This document shows positions 51,606 through 60,296 of a DNA stretch of 64,000 nt, piece after piece. The stretch is from Exiguobacterium sp. KRL4 (lineage in GTDB: Bacteria > Bacillota > Bacilli > Exiguobacteriales > Exiguobacteriaceae). Position 1 is the stretch's first letter; the number at the start of each line of letters is the position of its first letter. The notes below the pieces were generated by a model that made no database searches, was not told where the DNA came from, and saw only the letters and a program-made list of their open reading frames with translations. The DNA is taken from contig NZ_MOLV01000005.1 in NCBI RefSeq assembly GCF_001870785.1, positions 62,001-126,000 of the forward strand, given 5' to 3'. The position numbers and the translations under genes are program-made.

Positions 51606-52307
51606 TTACTGAGCCTTCAGAAACGCCTCGATGACCGTCAACGTTTCATCCTGTTGTTCTTTTGCGCTCAACGGACTTGAATTGTCACCTTTTTGTTTTC
51701 CATACATCCCGAAGTTAGCATGATTTCCGTCCTTAATCAGATGGAATGTCGCGTCAGACCGAACATCCTCTTTACTTGCTTCAATATCCTTTACCGGCAG
51801 AACGCCGTCACGACCACCGTACACTGTCAATGAAGGCGTATCAATGGTGTCGATCGGATAGGAGGCGAGGAAAATGATGCCTTTGATTTTTGGACTATCG
51901 TCTAAAATCGTCGATGCTGCGCTCCCACCTAGTGAGTGACCGATCAGGTACCACCGTTTGACATCGGGATGATCGTCTATGATCGATAATCCTTCATTGG
52001 CGTTGAGTAAAGCGATGTTAAAAGGCAATTTCGGAATCATGACGAAATGTCCCTTCTCCGCGAGTTGTTGCCCGATATAACTGTAAGCAGCAGGGTCTAC
52101 TTTGGCACCTTGATAAAAAATAAAGCCGGTTTCGCTCTTCGGATCCCCAAACTGATACCCTTGTCCAACTTTTTCTCCAAGATACGTTTTAGCTTCCGCG
52201 GTCGGTCCATAATCGAATTGAGCCCACACCATAAACACGACGATGATGATGGCTAGAATACTTGCAAGACCGATTCCGATTCGTTTGATCCATTTCTTCA
52301 TATTCAT
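51606..52307 (-). CDS. Membrane-anchored alpha/beta hydrolase
   Basis: The 233-residue protein has an N-terminal membrane anchor (about 9-29, after KKWIKR) and an alpha/beta hydrolase fold. The nucleophile Ser is in LIGHSLGGSAAS (about 117-128), the acid Asp in YGGRDGVLP and the His in DGNHANFGMYG (about 200-210). The GFIFYQGAKVDPAAYSYIGQ start of the domain suggests the Abhydrolase_5/dienelactone-hydrolase-like group. The substrate is unknown. Start: GAGGGGAGAG precedes two in-frame ATGs (52307, 52301). Confidence 0.8.
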   Translation of the reverse strand: MNMKKWIKRIGIGLASILAIIIVVFMVWAQFDYGPTAEAKTYLGEKVGQGYQFGDPKSETGFIFYQGAKVDPAAYSYIGQQLAEKGHFVMIPKLPFNIALLNANEGLSIIDDHPDVKRWYLIGHSLGGSAASTILDDSPKIKGIIFLASYPIDTIDTPSLTVYGGRDGVLPVKDIEASKEDVRSDATFHLIKDGNHANFGMYGKQKGDNSSPLSAKEQQDETLTVIEAFLKAQ

Positions 52308-52337
52308 CTCTCCCCTCTCTTTCTTCTACCCCTTACA

Positions 52338-52353
52338 ATGTGATACATCACAT
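52338..52353. promoter_or_regulatory. Palindrome ATGTGAT-AC-ATCACAT upstream of the hydrolase gene
   Basis: This 16-bp palindrome, 31 bp upstream of the hydrolase start, has the ATGT-N8-ACAT form of PadR-type sites. It also resembles a short-spaced Crp/Fnr site. The regulator is unknown. Confidence 0.4.
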
Positions 52354-52463
52354 ATGAAAATTAAGTTTTGAATTTTCAGTTAATGTAAGCGTATCTATCT
52401 CTTTTTCAATATTTGGTTTAAGATAAAAAAAGTATCGGTTATTCGAAAGGGGAATCATTTGTT

Positions 52464-53735
52464 TTGCCACGTACTGTTGTCTCTACGATTCAGTGGTTTT
52501 TATTTATCATTTGTACGAACATCGCCCCGCCGCTTGCGATTGCTGCCGCATTTGAACTGTCAAGTGCAGATACACTCGCTTTCCTCTCACGTTGTTTATT
52601 CGTTTTTGCGATTTTAAGTCTCATTCAAGTTTTATTTGGTCACCGTCTGCCGATCATGGAAGGACCTGCCGGAATCTGGTGGGGTGTATTCGCCCTCTAC
52701 TCGTCGATTGGCATCACATTATACGGCAGTTATTCCACGACACTGCAGTCGCTTGGATTCCTGCTGATCCTCAGTGGGATCATCTGTATCATTCTCACCC
52801 TGACCGGTGTCCTGCGTCGACTGGTTCCGTTGTTCACGCCACAAGTCATCGGTGTTTACATGTTACTGTTATCTGCTCAATTATCAGGGTCCGTCATGAA
52901 AGGGTTGCTCAACATCGAGGGCGGCAAGATTCAAGTCCTTCCTGCCATCATCTCCATCTTGACCGTCATCGTCTCGCTTTATCTCGAACGCAGTGACCGA
53001 TTGCGGCAATATGCGTTATTGATTACCTTACTCGTCGGCTGGAGTATGTTTGCCTTAATTGGACGTGCCGAAATGCCGACGTTTGATGGTCCGTTCTTTA
53101 CCTTCCCTGATCTGATGCCGTTTGGTGGCATTCATCTCGACTGGAGCCTGCTTCCGACCGCATTGATCATCTCGTTGTTACTGATGACAAACGTTCTGGC
53201 GAACATCAAAGTCATTGAACGCATCATCAGCGCGAAGCGTGGCGAACAGGTCAAAGGACAAGTCGCGACAGCGGGTGTCACAGCCGGAATCGGTCAAATT
53301 TTCGCTGGAATGTTCGGAACGGTCGGTCCGGTCGCGATTTCCGGAACAGCCGGGTTCATTGCTTCGACAGACAATACGGATCGTAAAGCCTTTGCGATTG
53401 CCAATGTCATCTGTCTTTTTCTCAGTATCGTCACGCCGTTCGTCGGACTGATTGCAAAAATTCCCGTTGCTGTCGGGTATGCGATGGTCGCCCCAATTGT
53501 TGCCGGTATGGCGATCATCGGTGTCACCGAAGCGTCTAGGGAACTGAATCGACAGACGGCGATGATTACGGTCGGACTTCCGTTACTCGTCGGGATCGGC
53601 TCGTTGCTCTTGCCGAAAGGTGCGACGACTGACTTGCCGCCACTCGTCACGACGCTGATCTCAAACGGTCTTGTGCTCGGAACACTTGTCGCACTACTCG
53701 CTGAATCGCTGCGTCATATTCGGACAAATGATTAA
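52464..53735 (+). CDS. NCS2 family purine/pyrimidine (xanthine/uracil-type) permease
   Basis: The 423-residue membrane protein has about 12-14 segments. NCS2 landmarks: LPIMEGPAGIWWGVFALYSS (about 62-81), TPQVIGVYMLLLSAQLSG (about 124-141) and the GTVGPVAISGTAGFIASTDN segment (about 286-305, the NATVGxTxx-like region). The last lacks the classical QNxG motif, so substrate may differ from uracil. The TTG start follows GAAAGGGGAATC. It is a single gene. Confidence 0.8.
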   Translation: MPRTVVSTIQWFLFIICTNIAPPLAIAAAFELSSADTLAFLSRCLFVFAILSLIQVLFGHRLPIMEGPAGIWWGVFALYSSIGITLYGSYSTTLQSLGFLLILSGIICIILTLTGVLRRLVPLFTPQVIGVYMLLLSAQLSGSVMKGLLNIEGGKIQVLPAIISILTVIVSLYLERSDRLRQYALLITLLVGWSMFALIGRAEMPTFDGPFFTFPDLMPFGGIHLDWSLLPTALIISLLLMTNVLANIKVIERIISAKRGEQVKGQVATAGVTAGIGQIFAGMFGTVGPVAISGTAGFIASTDNTDRKAFAIANVICLFLSIVTPFVGLIAKIPVAVGYAMVAPIVAGMAIIGVTEASRELNRQTAMITVGLPLLVGIGSLLLPKGATTDLPPLVTTLISNGLVLGTLVALLAESLRHIRTND

Positions 53736-53773
53736 ATAAACGCCCTCAGGAAAATTTCCTGAGGGCGTTTATT
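53735..53773. terminator. Bidirectional terminator between NCS2 and POT genes
   Basis: AATAAACGCCCTCAGGAAA and TTTCCTGAGGGCGTTTATT make a 19-bp stem with very small loop. Confidence 0.85.
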
Positions 53774-53787
53774 ATGCGCTACGGTAC

Positions 53788-55281
53788 TTAGCGGACACCG
53801 CGCATGTATTTTTGAAGACGTGGTGCAAAGATGAATAAAATGACACCAAATACGATGGCGACGACACCTGTAATTCCGAAGTACAAAATCTCGGTATCGG
53901 CTGTATAGTACTTAACGATTTGTGCGTTGACTGCTTGACCTGTCGCATTCGTCAAGAACCATAAACTCATCGTCTGTGCCGAGAAGGCAGCAGGCGCCAG
54001 TTTAGTTGTTGCCGATAATCCGACCGGTGACAAGAACAGCTCCCCGATAACGACGAGGAAGAAGCTTAAGGCGAGCCAAAGCGGACTTACCGTCGTCTCT
54101 GTTCCGAACAAGAGGCCCGGTAACGTCATGACGATGAACGATAATCCGGCAAACGTCAGACCAAACGAGAACTTTTGCATCGTCGTCGGTTGACGATCAC
54201 CAAGCTTCACCCAGAAGCTGGCAAAGACAGGTGCCAACACGATGATGAAGAGTGGGTTCAGCGATTGGAAAAAGGCCGGTTCCAGTTTAAATCCAAGGAA
54301 TGACAGGTTGGTCCGTTCGTCTGCAAAAATCGAGAGCACGTATGAACCTTGTTCCTGGATGGCCCAAAAGATCGCCGCTGCGATGAACAACGGGATATAC
54401 GCAATCAAGCGTGAACGTTCATCCTCCGTGATTTTCGGGCTCCGTAACATGACGGTGAAGTAAGCGATCGGGATCAAAATCCCTAAAATTGTAACCATCA
54501 ATGTAAATCGACTGATTGTCAGCAAGCCAGTTGTTGCTGCAATCGTTCCTAAAATCGCAATCAAGACGACGACTACGGTCGCAATCGTGAAGAAACGTTT
54601 CCGTTCACTGCCGACCAGTGGATTTAAGACATATGTTCCGGCTTGTCCAAGATTCTTTTTCTTCGTCAAGACAAAGACGACAAGACCAACGAACATACCG
54701 ATTGCCGCTAATGCAAAACCAGCATGGTAGCCGGAAGTATCCGATACTTTACCAACGACGAGCGGTGCAAGGAACGCTCCGGCGTTGATTCCCATATAGA
54801 AGATACTGAAACCCGCATCGCGGCGGTTATCGGTCTTACTGTAAAGGTCACCGACGATGTTCGAAACGTTGGGTTTCAAGAACCCTGTTCCGATGACGAT
54901 CAGTCCCATCGAGATGAACAATGCTGTAATTCCTGCCGGCAATGCCAACACGATATGACCAAGCATGATGAGAATCCCACCATAAAAGACGGTTCGTGAA
55001 GTGCCTAACAGACGGTCAGCGACCCATCCTCCGATGATTCCTGACATATAAACAAGTGATCCGTAAACTGCCATGATGGACGCTGCCGTCGTTTTATCGA
55101 TGCCGAGACCACCATTTGCGACAGAATCGTACATATAGAAGATGAGGATGGCACGCATTCCATAGTAGGAAAAACGTTCCCAAAACTCGGTGAAAAACAG
55201 GGTGAACAACCCTTTCGGATTCCCGAAGAATCCTTTTTGCGGAACAGTCTTGTAGACCTGATCGCGATCAAACTCTGCCAT
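53788..55281 (-). CDS. dtpT: POT family di/tripeptide:proton symporter
   Basis: The 497-residue MFS protein has 12-14 membrane segments. The POT signature FFTEFWERFSYYGMRAIL (about 28-45, E-x-x-E-R-F-x-Y-Y) and FYMGINAGAFLAPLVVG (about 160-176) are present, then the YLGKNIPL-equivalent loops. It imports di- and tripeptides. No adjacent peptidase. Upstream, an 8-bp inverted repeat (55401-55429) of unknown role. Confidence 0.93.
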   Translation of the reverse strand: MAEFDRDQVYKTVPQKGFFGNPKGLFTLFFTEFWERFSYYGMRAILIFYMYDSVANGGLGIDKTTAASIMAVYGSLVYMSGIIGGWVADRLLGTSRTVFYGGILIMLGHIVLALPAGITALFISMGLIVIGTGFLKPNVSNIVGDLYSKTDNRRDAGFSIFYMGINAGAFLAPLVVGKVSDTSGYHAGFALAAIGMFVGLVVFVLTKKKNLGQAGTYVLNPLVGSERKRFFTIATVVVVLIAILGTIAATTGLLTISRFTLMVTILGILIPIAYFTVMLRSPKITEDERSRLIAYIPLFIAAAIFWAIQEQGSYVLSIFADERTNLSFLGFKLEPAFFQSLNPLFIIVLAPVFASFWVKLGDRQPTTMQKFSFGLTFAGLSFIVMTLPGLLFGTETTVSPLWLALSFFLVVIGELFLSPVGLSATTKLAPAAFSAQTMSLWFLTNATGQAVNAQIVKYYTADTEILYFGITGVVAIVFGVILFIFAPRLQKYMRGVR

Positions 55282-55400
55282 ATGATCGGCTCCTTTCGTC
55301 TACTTTCAATATGTGCACATTGTTCAATCTTTTTCCCGCTTTCCCCAAACGATAAGCGTGAACCAACCAATCGAACGTAAATACACTGTTTTGCCTGAAT

Positions 55401-55429
55401 TGTCTCACTTCTTTTTTGTTTGTGAGACA
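55401..55429. repeat. Inverted repeat TGTCTCAC-N13-GTGAGACA upstream of dtpT
   Basis: A perfect 8-bp inverted repeat lies about 120 bp before the dtpT start. Its T-rich spacer could be a binding site or a leader hairpin. Confidence 0.35.
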
Positions 55430-55515
55430 GCACTATATCATTCAACCGTAAATCATTTGATGAGTCAAATATTAATTTTGTTACAAAAAAAGAGCGATAC
55501 GAAAAATCCGTTCGC

Positions 55516-56154
55516 TCAAGTCTGCATTTCTTTTGATTCGATGATTGTCACACCTGGTGGCGCATGTAAGGTATGGTGAATCATGGCTTCTGCCACCTTC
55601 GTTGCTTCAATTGGGGCAAAGGTACTGCGTTTTAATAAAGGACGCAGGACAGTCGATACACGCGCAGCCGCTTGTTCGCCGAAACGGAATTCGTCCCGGT
55701 CCCCGAGCAATAGCGATGGTCGGAAAATAAGTAAGGCCTCGTACCCGAGTACACGCAAACCGTTTTCCGTATCGCCTTTGACACGGTTATAAAACGTCTT
55801 GGCATTCGGATGGGCACCGAGTGCGGAAATCAAAGCAAATCGTGTTGCACCTAGGTCAAGCAATTCACGTCCCACTTCAACGGGATACGTATAATCCACT
55901 TGGCGAAATGCTTCCTGCGATCCCGCCTGTTTGATGGTCGTCCCTAGCGCACAGTAGACATGGTCCACTTCCGGAAGTTCGATCTCCGTCACACGGTCAA
56001 AATCAATCACCCATTCTTCCAGCTTTTGATGAAATCGATTCATCGGACGACGTACGAGCACGTGCACTTCCTGATAGTCTTCATGCGCCAGTAGTTGATC
56101 GACGAGCTCTTGACCCACTAATCCAGTCGCCCCTAAAATAGCTGCCTTCATCAT
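55516..56154 (-). CDS. NAD(P)H-binding (atypical SDR) oxidoreductase-like protein
   Basis: The 212-residue protein has a Rossmann loop AAILGATGLVGQELVDQLL (about 4-22), VYCALGTTIKQAGSQEAF (about 65-82), ALISALGAHPNAKTFYNRVK with the YxxxK-like FYNRVK (about 107-126) and IFRPSLLLGDRDEFR. It resembles the HTATIP2/YwnB-like group of atypical SDR proteins. The function is unknown. It overlaps the ATP-grasp gene by four bases, so it is the third gene of that operon. Confidence 0.82.
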   Translation of the reverse strand: MMKAAILGATGLVGQELVDQLLAHEDYQEVHVLVRRPMNRFHQKLEEWVIDFDRVTEIELPEVDHVYCALGTTIKQAGSQEAFRQVDYTYPVEVGRELLDLGATRFALISALGAHPNAKTFYNRVKGDTENGLRVLGYEALLIFRPSLLLGDRDEFRFGEQAAARVSTVLRPLLKRSTFAPIEATKVAEAMIHHTLHAPPGVTIIESKEMQT

Positions 56155-57374
56155 TTATCCTCCTCTTGATGTTCCTGTTGTCCAATTGGTAAGAAATAAG
56201 AGCGGTTCCCTGTGATTCGCTCACCCGCCCGCACACCGACGGCACTCGGCTGTCCCCCTAGGACAAATACGCCGAACATATACGCGACTTCGGTTCCGTT
56301 TTCCAACTGCCAGGTCGGTAATTCTTGATAACGTTGATAAACGGCCGATTGATCGGCAAATGAACGTTGTTCGTTGCTGTACATAACGTCTCCATTCCCT
56401 TGATGGATCGTCACGGTATCTCCTTCTCTTCCAAAAATCGGTTTTTCGACGAATGCTTGACGCCGCTCTAAAAAGGATGCCGGACTTAAGTAGGTCGGTA
56501 GAAAATAGCGTTCAATGATCTCGTGTTCCTGGTCCGTCAGGTAGGCGTGTTTTGATTCATGTAACAGCCAAATCAATGCCAAGACCGACTTCGCCTGCAT
56601 CAAAAACGCAGACGGTGGATTGATGATCTCAAGCAAACCCATTTCGACGAGTTGAAGCAATAACGCACCTAATTCTTTCCCGTCTTCATCGCGATCGAGA
56701 AGCGCCATTTCGATTGGAAAAGTCTGTCGGTACAAGATATCGATTCGTTTCCCGTCTTGATCGTACAGTCCATCCTCCGGACGAATCTCTAACTCATCCA
56801 GCGGGCAATATCCGGCACCGGCAACAAACTGTTGCAAATACTCTGTCGTCAAGCGATCTTCGATGTTGTCACCGTGTGACGTGAAGACAACATGCGGCCG
56901 TTGACTGATCCGGTGTGCGGCCGCATCGACGGCACGACAAACACTTTCAGCGAGTTGCGTCGCTTGCCCTGGATTGATCGGCTGAAGCCCTACTTTTTCA
57001 GCAATCCGATCATTGACCTCAAAGGACTCCTTGATGAACGTCGGTGTATCCGCATTCCATTCCATCACAGAAATTTTTTCCCCGGTGACGATAAAATCAA
57101 ACCGGCTGATGACGGATAAGGGGCGCATCGTCTGTAACCGTAAAAACGGTACAGCTGCTTCCGGAAAACCAAGTTCAAGTAATCCCTGATCATCCATCGT
57201 CCACAAAATCGGAATCACCTTTTCAAAAATCGAATAGGCATCCCGTGCCGCTAGTCGTAAGTTTTCAATCGTTCCCTTTGAAACAGGCATCACTTCTGTC
57301 AATGCGTAGATGTCGCCATCCAGCAGATCCCAAAACGATTCGATATCGCCATACAGTTTCTGACGTTCATTCAT
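56151..57374 (-). CDS. Glutathionylspermidine-synthase-like ATP-grasp ligase
   Basis: The 407-residue protein starts MNERQKLYGDIESFWDLL. It shows the GSP_synth pre-ATP-grasp pattern: ISRFDFIVTGEKISVMEWNADTP (start near 89; FIVTG and EWNADTP conserved), HVVFTSHGDNIEDRLT, LYRQTFPIEM, VEKPIFGREGDTV (about 311-323) and the metal-binding AYMFGVFVLGGQPSAVGVRAG (start near 365). The family forms an amide bond between a carboxylate and an amine with ATP. The substrate here is unknown. It overlaps by ATGA with a small lipoprotein upstream and an SDR downstream, an architecture like E. coli ygiBC. Confidence 0.82.
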   Translation of the reverse strand: MNERQKLYGDIESFWDLLDGDIYALTEVMPVSKGTIENLRLAARDAYSIFEKVIPILWTMDDQGLLELGFPEAAVPFLRLQTMRPLSVISRFDFIVTGEKISVMEWNADTPTFIKESFEVNDRIAEKVGLQPINPGQATQLAESVCRAVDAAAHRISQRPHVVFTSHGDNIEDRLTTEYLQQFVAGAGYCPLDELEIRPEDGLYDQDGKRIDILYRQTFPIEMALLDRDEDGKELGALLLQLVEMGLLEIINPPSAFLMQAKSVLALIWLLHESKHAYLTDQEHEIIERYFLPTYLSPASFLERRQAFVEKPIFGREGDTVTIHQGNGDVMYSNEQRSFADQSAVYQRYQELPTWQLENGTEVAYMFGVFVLGGQPSAVGVRAGERITGNRSYFLPIGQQEHQEEDK

Positions 57375-57709
57375 CCTCCGAAGAAACCGGACGACGACCC
57401 CGTCCCAAACCCTTTTGTCTTCGCGTTATAACTTTTGACCTCTTTTGATTTAGGGGTATATCCTTTTGTTCGCATCGCGCTATGCATCAAAGCACGCGAC
57501 GCAAAATAACTGCCTCCCCAATAGAAGAAACCGGAATGGGTCGATCTTGCATCGTCGCAATACCAAACACCTTCATCATTATCGTATTCATAATCGTCAC
57601 AATCCGGATCATCCGGACGTTCCGCTTTTGCATTGTCCGATCCACATCCACTGAGCGTCGTCCCAATCAATAACGTAGCCGCAAGTGATGCCTGTTTCAT
57701 CCAACTCAC
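57371..57709 (-). CDS. Small lipoprotein with Gly/Ser-rich, GG-terminated tail (YgiB-like context)
   Basis: The 112-residue protein has a lipoprotein signal (LAATLLIGTTLSGCG, lipobox L-S-G-C, Cys22). An Asp/Glu/Tyr-rich segment follows (DDPDCDDYEYDNDEGVWYCD, two Cys), then FYWGGSYFASRAL, and a C-terminal flexible region ending GFGTGSSSGFFGG. A GTG start at 57709 follows AAAGGGGTATGAGAT; the ATG at 57700 is the alternative. The gene overlaps the ATP-grasp ligase gene by ATGA. E. coli YgiB next to YgiC has a similar Gly-rich end. The function is unknown. Confidence 0.75.
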   Translation of the reverse strand: MSWMKQASLAATLLIGTTLSGCGSDNAKAERPDDPDCDDYEYDNDEGVWYCDDARSTHSGFFYWGGSYFASRALMHSAMRTKGYTPKSKEVKSYNAKTKGFGTGSSSGFFGG

Positions 57710-57842
57710 ATCTCATACCCCTTTCGTGACAATTTGTTATTCTAAGTATACGCTTTTTCCACCAAAAAAGTTTCTAAGTCGTGTCGGAACTTTTTTTGCT
57801 CAACACAGTAGAACAACTAAGAAGACTTGAGGAGGAAATCAG

Positions 57843-58289
57843 ATGTCACTTGCCTATTATGTCGAAGATCAAAATGAATTCAAATCGATTTATCAATACA
57901 GCCGTTTTGCGATTGAACCGGACGAAATCATCGCCCACCAATTATGTGAGTTTCATATTATCGAAGGTCACCTCTATGAATTACGTTCCAATGAAATGGA
58001 GGGCGAATACGATCAGTTGATCGTCGATCATGTCGAAGCTTCACCGCGTGATCCAAGTGATCGCGTCTATCCACCCCACCAGATTCATTTAGAATTTCGA
58101 CGGTATCAAGACAGTGGTCCACACCCTGTCATCAAAACAGTGACCGTCCCGAATCATATCCAGGCGATGCGCTTTTTGATTAAAGATAAATTAAACGTTC
58201 CCGATCACGGCGTCTTCGAACGAGACAGCTGTGAGATTGATTTAGACCGGAATTGTTACGTCATTTATTTGGGCGAAGAAGTCGTCTAA
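57843..58289 (+). CDS. Hypothetical protein, unrecognised family
   Basis: The 148-residue soluble acidic protein starts MSLAYYVEDQNEFKSIYQYS. It contains HIIEGHLYELRSNEMEGEYD, HQIHLEFRRYQDSGPHPVIK and a C-terminal RNCYVIYLGEEVV with beta-like strands. There is no signal or membrane segment. The start follows TTGAGGAGGAAATCAG, a strong ribosome site. No family was recognised. The alternating strand pattern suggests a compact alpha/beta protein. Confidence 0.75.
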   Translation: MSLAYYVEDQNEFKSIYQYSRFAIEPDEIIAHQLCEFHIIEGHLYELRSNEMEGEYDQLIVDHVEASPRDPSDRVYPPHQIHLEFRRYQDSGPHPVIKTVTVPNHIQAMRFLIKDKLNVPDHGVFERDSCEIDLDRNCYVIYLGEEVV

Positions 58290-58375
58290 CGAAAGAAATA
58301 AGCATAGTTCGTTTTCAAGACACGTTTTTTTTGGCATACTAGATGGTAAGAACGAATTAATCGAGGTGAACACAC

Positions 58376-58549
58376 ATGAGCGAACAACCAAAAAAATTGT
58401 CTCTTCAAGAAGCAATGATGGAGCAACTAAAAGCAAAAAAACAATCACAAACAAAACGTCCGACTGGTTTGCGCGGAACAGAAACAAAACAAATGACAAG
58501 CCAAAAAACGAAAAAAACGAACAACCAGAAAAAACGGACAGGCGTCTAA
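58376..58549 (+). CDS. Small Lys-rich basic protein (57 aa) upstream of an ABC-F gene
   Basis: This short frame begins at ATG 58376 after TCGAGGTGAACACAC and ends at TAA 58547-58549. The product starts MSEQPKKLSLQEAMMEQLKA and is very rich in Lys, Gln and Thr, ending NNQKKRTGV. It lies 27 bases before the ABC-F start, so it is probably in the same operon. The composition is like ribosome- or nucleic-acid-associated tails. No family was recognised. Confidence 0.65.
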   Translation: MSEQPKKLSLQEAMMEQLKAKKQSQTKRPTGLRGTETKQMTSQKTKKTNNQKKRTGV

Positions 58550-58576
58550 TTGAATTCGTGAAATAAGGGAGTAGTT

Positions 58577-60133
58577 ATGAGTATTTTAACGGTATCAAAC
58601 TTAAGCCACGGTTTTGGCGATCGAGCAATTTTCGAAGATGTGTCCTTCCGTTTATTAAAAGGAGAACACATCGGTCTCGTCGGCGCAAACGGTGAAGGAA
58701 AATCAACGTTCATGAACATCATCACTTCACAGCTTGAGCCGGACGAAGGAAAAGTCGAGTGGGCGAAACACGTTCGTGTCGGTTACCTGGATCAGCATGC
58801 AGTTCTCGCTAAAGGAGTGACGATTCGCGACGCCTTAAAAGGAGCATTCCAATACCTGTTCGACATCGAGCAGGAAATCAATGACCTCTATACGAAAATG
58901 GGTGAAGTCGAACCGGACGAACTCGAAAAATTGCTAGAAGAAGTCGGGGTCTTACAAGACATCTTGACGAACAATGATTTTTATACGATTGATGCGAAAG
59001 TCGAAGAAATCGCACGGGGATTAGGGCTCGACGAAATTGGGCTCGATCGTGACGTGCAAGAACTCAGTGGTGGGCAACGGACAAAAATCTTGCTCGCAAA
59101 ACTGTTGCTTGAAAAACCAGATATCCTGCTACTCGATGAGCCGACCAACTATTTGGATGTCCAGCACATCGAATGGTTGAAACGATACCTCAATGACTAT
59201 GAGAATGCCTTCATTCTGATTTCGCACGATATTCCATTCTTAAATAGTGTCATCAATTTGATTTACCATATGGAAAATCAGGGGCTTAACCGTTATGTCG
59301 GTGATTACGACAACTTCTTGACTGTCCATGAGGCAAAGAAGAAGCAACATGAGTCGGCGTTCAAACGTCAACAACAGGAAATTTCTGAGCTCAAAGATTT
59401 TGTCGCCCGGAACAAGGCACGGGTCTCGACGCGTAACATGGCGATGTCCCGTCAGAAAAAGCTCGACAAGATGGATGTCATCGAAATGGCACAAGAACGT
59501 CCAAAACCAGAGTTCCATTTCCAGACAGCTCGCACACCAAGTAAACTGATGTTCGAAGCCAAAGGACTGGTCATCGGGTATGACGAACCGTTATCCCGTC
59601 CACTTGATTTGATGATCGAACGTGGGCAAAAAATCGCGTTACACGGGGCAAACGGAATCGGGAAATCGACGCTTCTAAAAAGCCTGCTCGGTGAGATTCC
59701 TTCGGTTTCAGGGACGGTCGAACGTGGAGAGAACCTTCATATCGGCTACTTCGAGCAAGAGATCAAGGAAAAGAATTCGAACACGTGTATCGAAGAGATT
59801 TGGGGTACGTTCCCGTCCCTGACGCAGCAACAGGTCCGAGCGATGCTCGCGAAATGTGGACTGATGACGAAACACATCGAATCGAAAATCGAAGTCCTCA
59901 GTGGTGGCGAAAAGGCGAAGGTCCGCCTTTGTAAATTGATGAATACGGAATCGAATATTCTGGTTCTCGATGAGCCGACGAACCACTTGGATGTCGAAGC
60001 AAAAGAAGAATTAAAACGTGCGTTGCAAGCGTATAAAGGAACGGTTCTCTTGATTTCACACGAACCTGAATTTTATGAAGCAGTCGCGACGGACTTATGG
60101 AATTGTGAATCGTGGACGACGAAGGTCTTCTAA
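58577..60133 (+). CDS. ABC-F family ATPase (YkpA/YbiT-like)
   Basis: The 518-residue soluble protein has two ABC domains. The first has Walker A GANGEGKST (about 35-43), signature LSGGQRTK and Walker B LLLDEPTN. The second has GANGIGKST (about 355-363), LSGGEKAK and LVLDEPTN. The inter-domain linker (about 230-300) is basic and helical (AKKKQHESAFKRQQQE), as in ABC-F translation factors. There are no membrane segments. These proteins act on the ribosome in stress or antibiotic protection. YbiT-type lengths are about 530. Confidence 0.92.
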   Translation: MSILTVSNLSHGFGDRAIFEDVSFRLLKGEHIGLVGANGEGKSTFMNIITSQLEPDEGKVEWAKHVRVGYLDQHAVLAKGVTIRDALKGAFQYLFDIEQEINDLYTKMGEVEPDELEKLLEEVGVLQDILTNNDFYTIDAKVEEIARGLGLDEIGLDRDVQELSGGQRTKILLAKLLLEKPDILLLDEPTNYLDVQHIEWLKRYLNDYENAFILISHDIPFLNSVINLIYHMENQGLNRYVGDYDNFLTVHEAKKKQHESAFKRQQQEISELKDFVARNKARVSTRNMAMSRQKKLDKMDVIEMAQERPKPEFHFQTARTPSKLMFEAKGLVIGYDEPLSRPLDLMIERGQKIALHGANGIGKSTLLKSLLGEIPSVSGTVERGENLHIGYFEQEIKEKNSNTCIEEIWGTFPSLTQQQVRAMLAKCGLMTKHIESKIEVLSGGEKAKVRLCKLMNTESNILVLDEPTNHLDVEAKEELKRALQAYKGTVLLISHEPEFYEAVATDLWNCESWTTKVF

Positions 60134-60149
60134 GTTTCGCAGGAAACAT

Positions 60150-60201
60150 ACGACGGGGTTTGATTTCGGTGTCTCATCGAATCAGACGACCGTCGTTTTT
60201 T
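60150..60201 (+). terminator. Terminator after the ABC-F gene
   Basis: ACGACGG/CCGTCGT stem with inner GTTTGATT/AATCAGAC pairing, followed by TTTTTTG. Confidence 0.78.
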
Positions 60202-60296
60202 GATTCTTTTTTAATTCATAGACTTAACGATTGCCTTGTTCGTAGATTTGTATCACACTAAATGACAGAAGAAACTTTTTAGAAGGAGTGGATGTC

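Noticed and set aside
52310-52463. Purine riboswitch before the NCS2 permease
   Set aside because: No purine aptamer helices or conserved loop bases were found in the gap.
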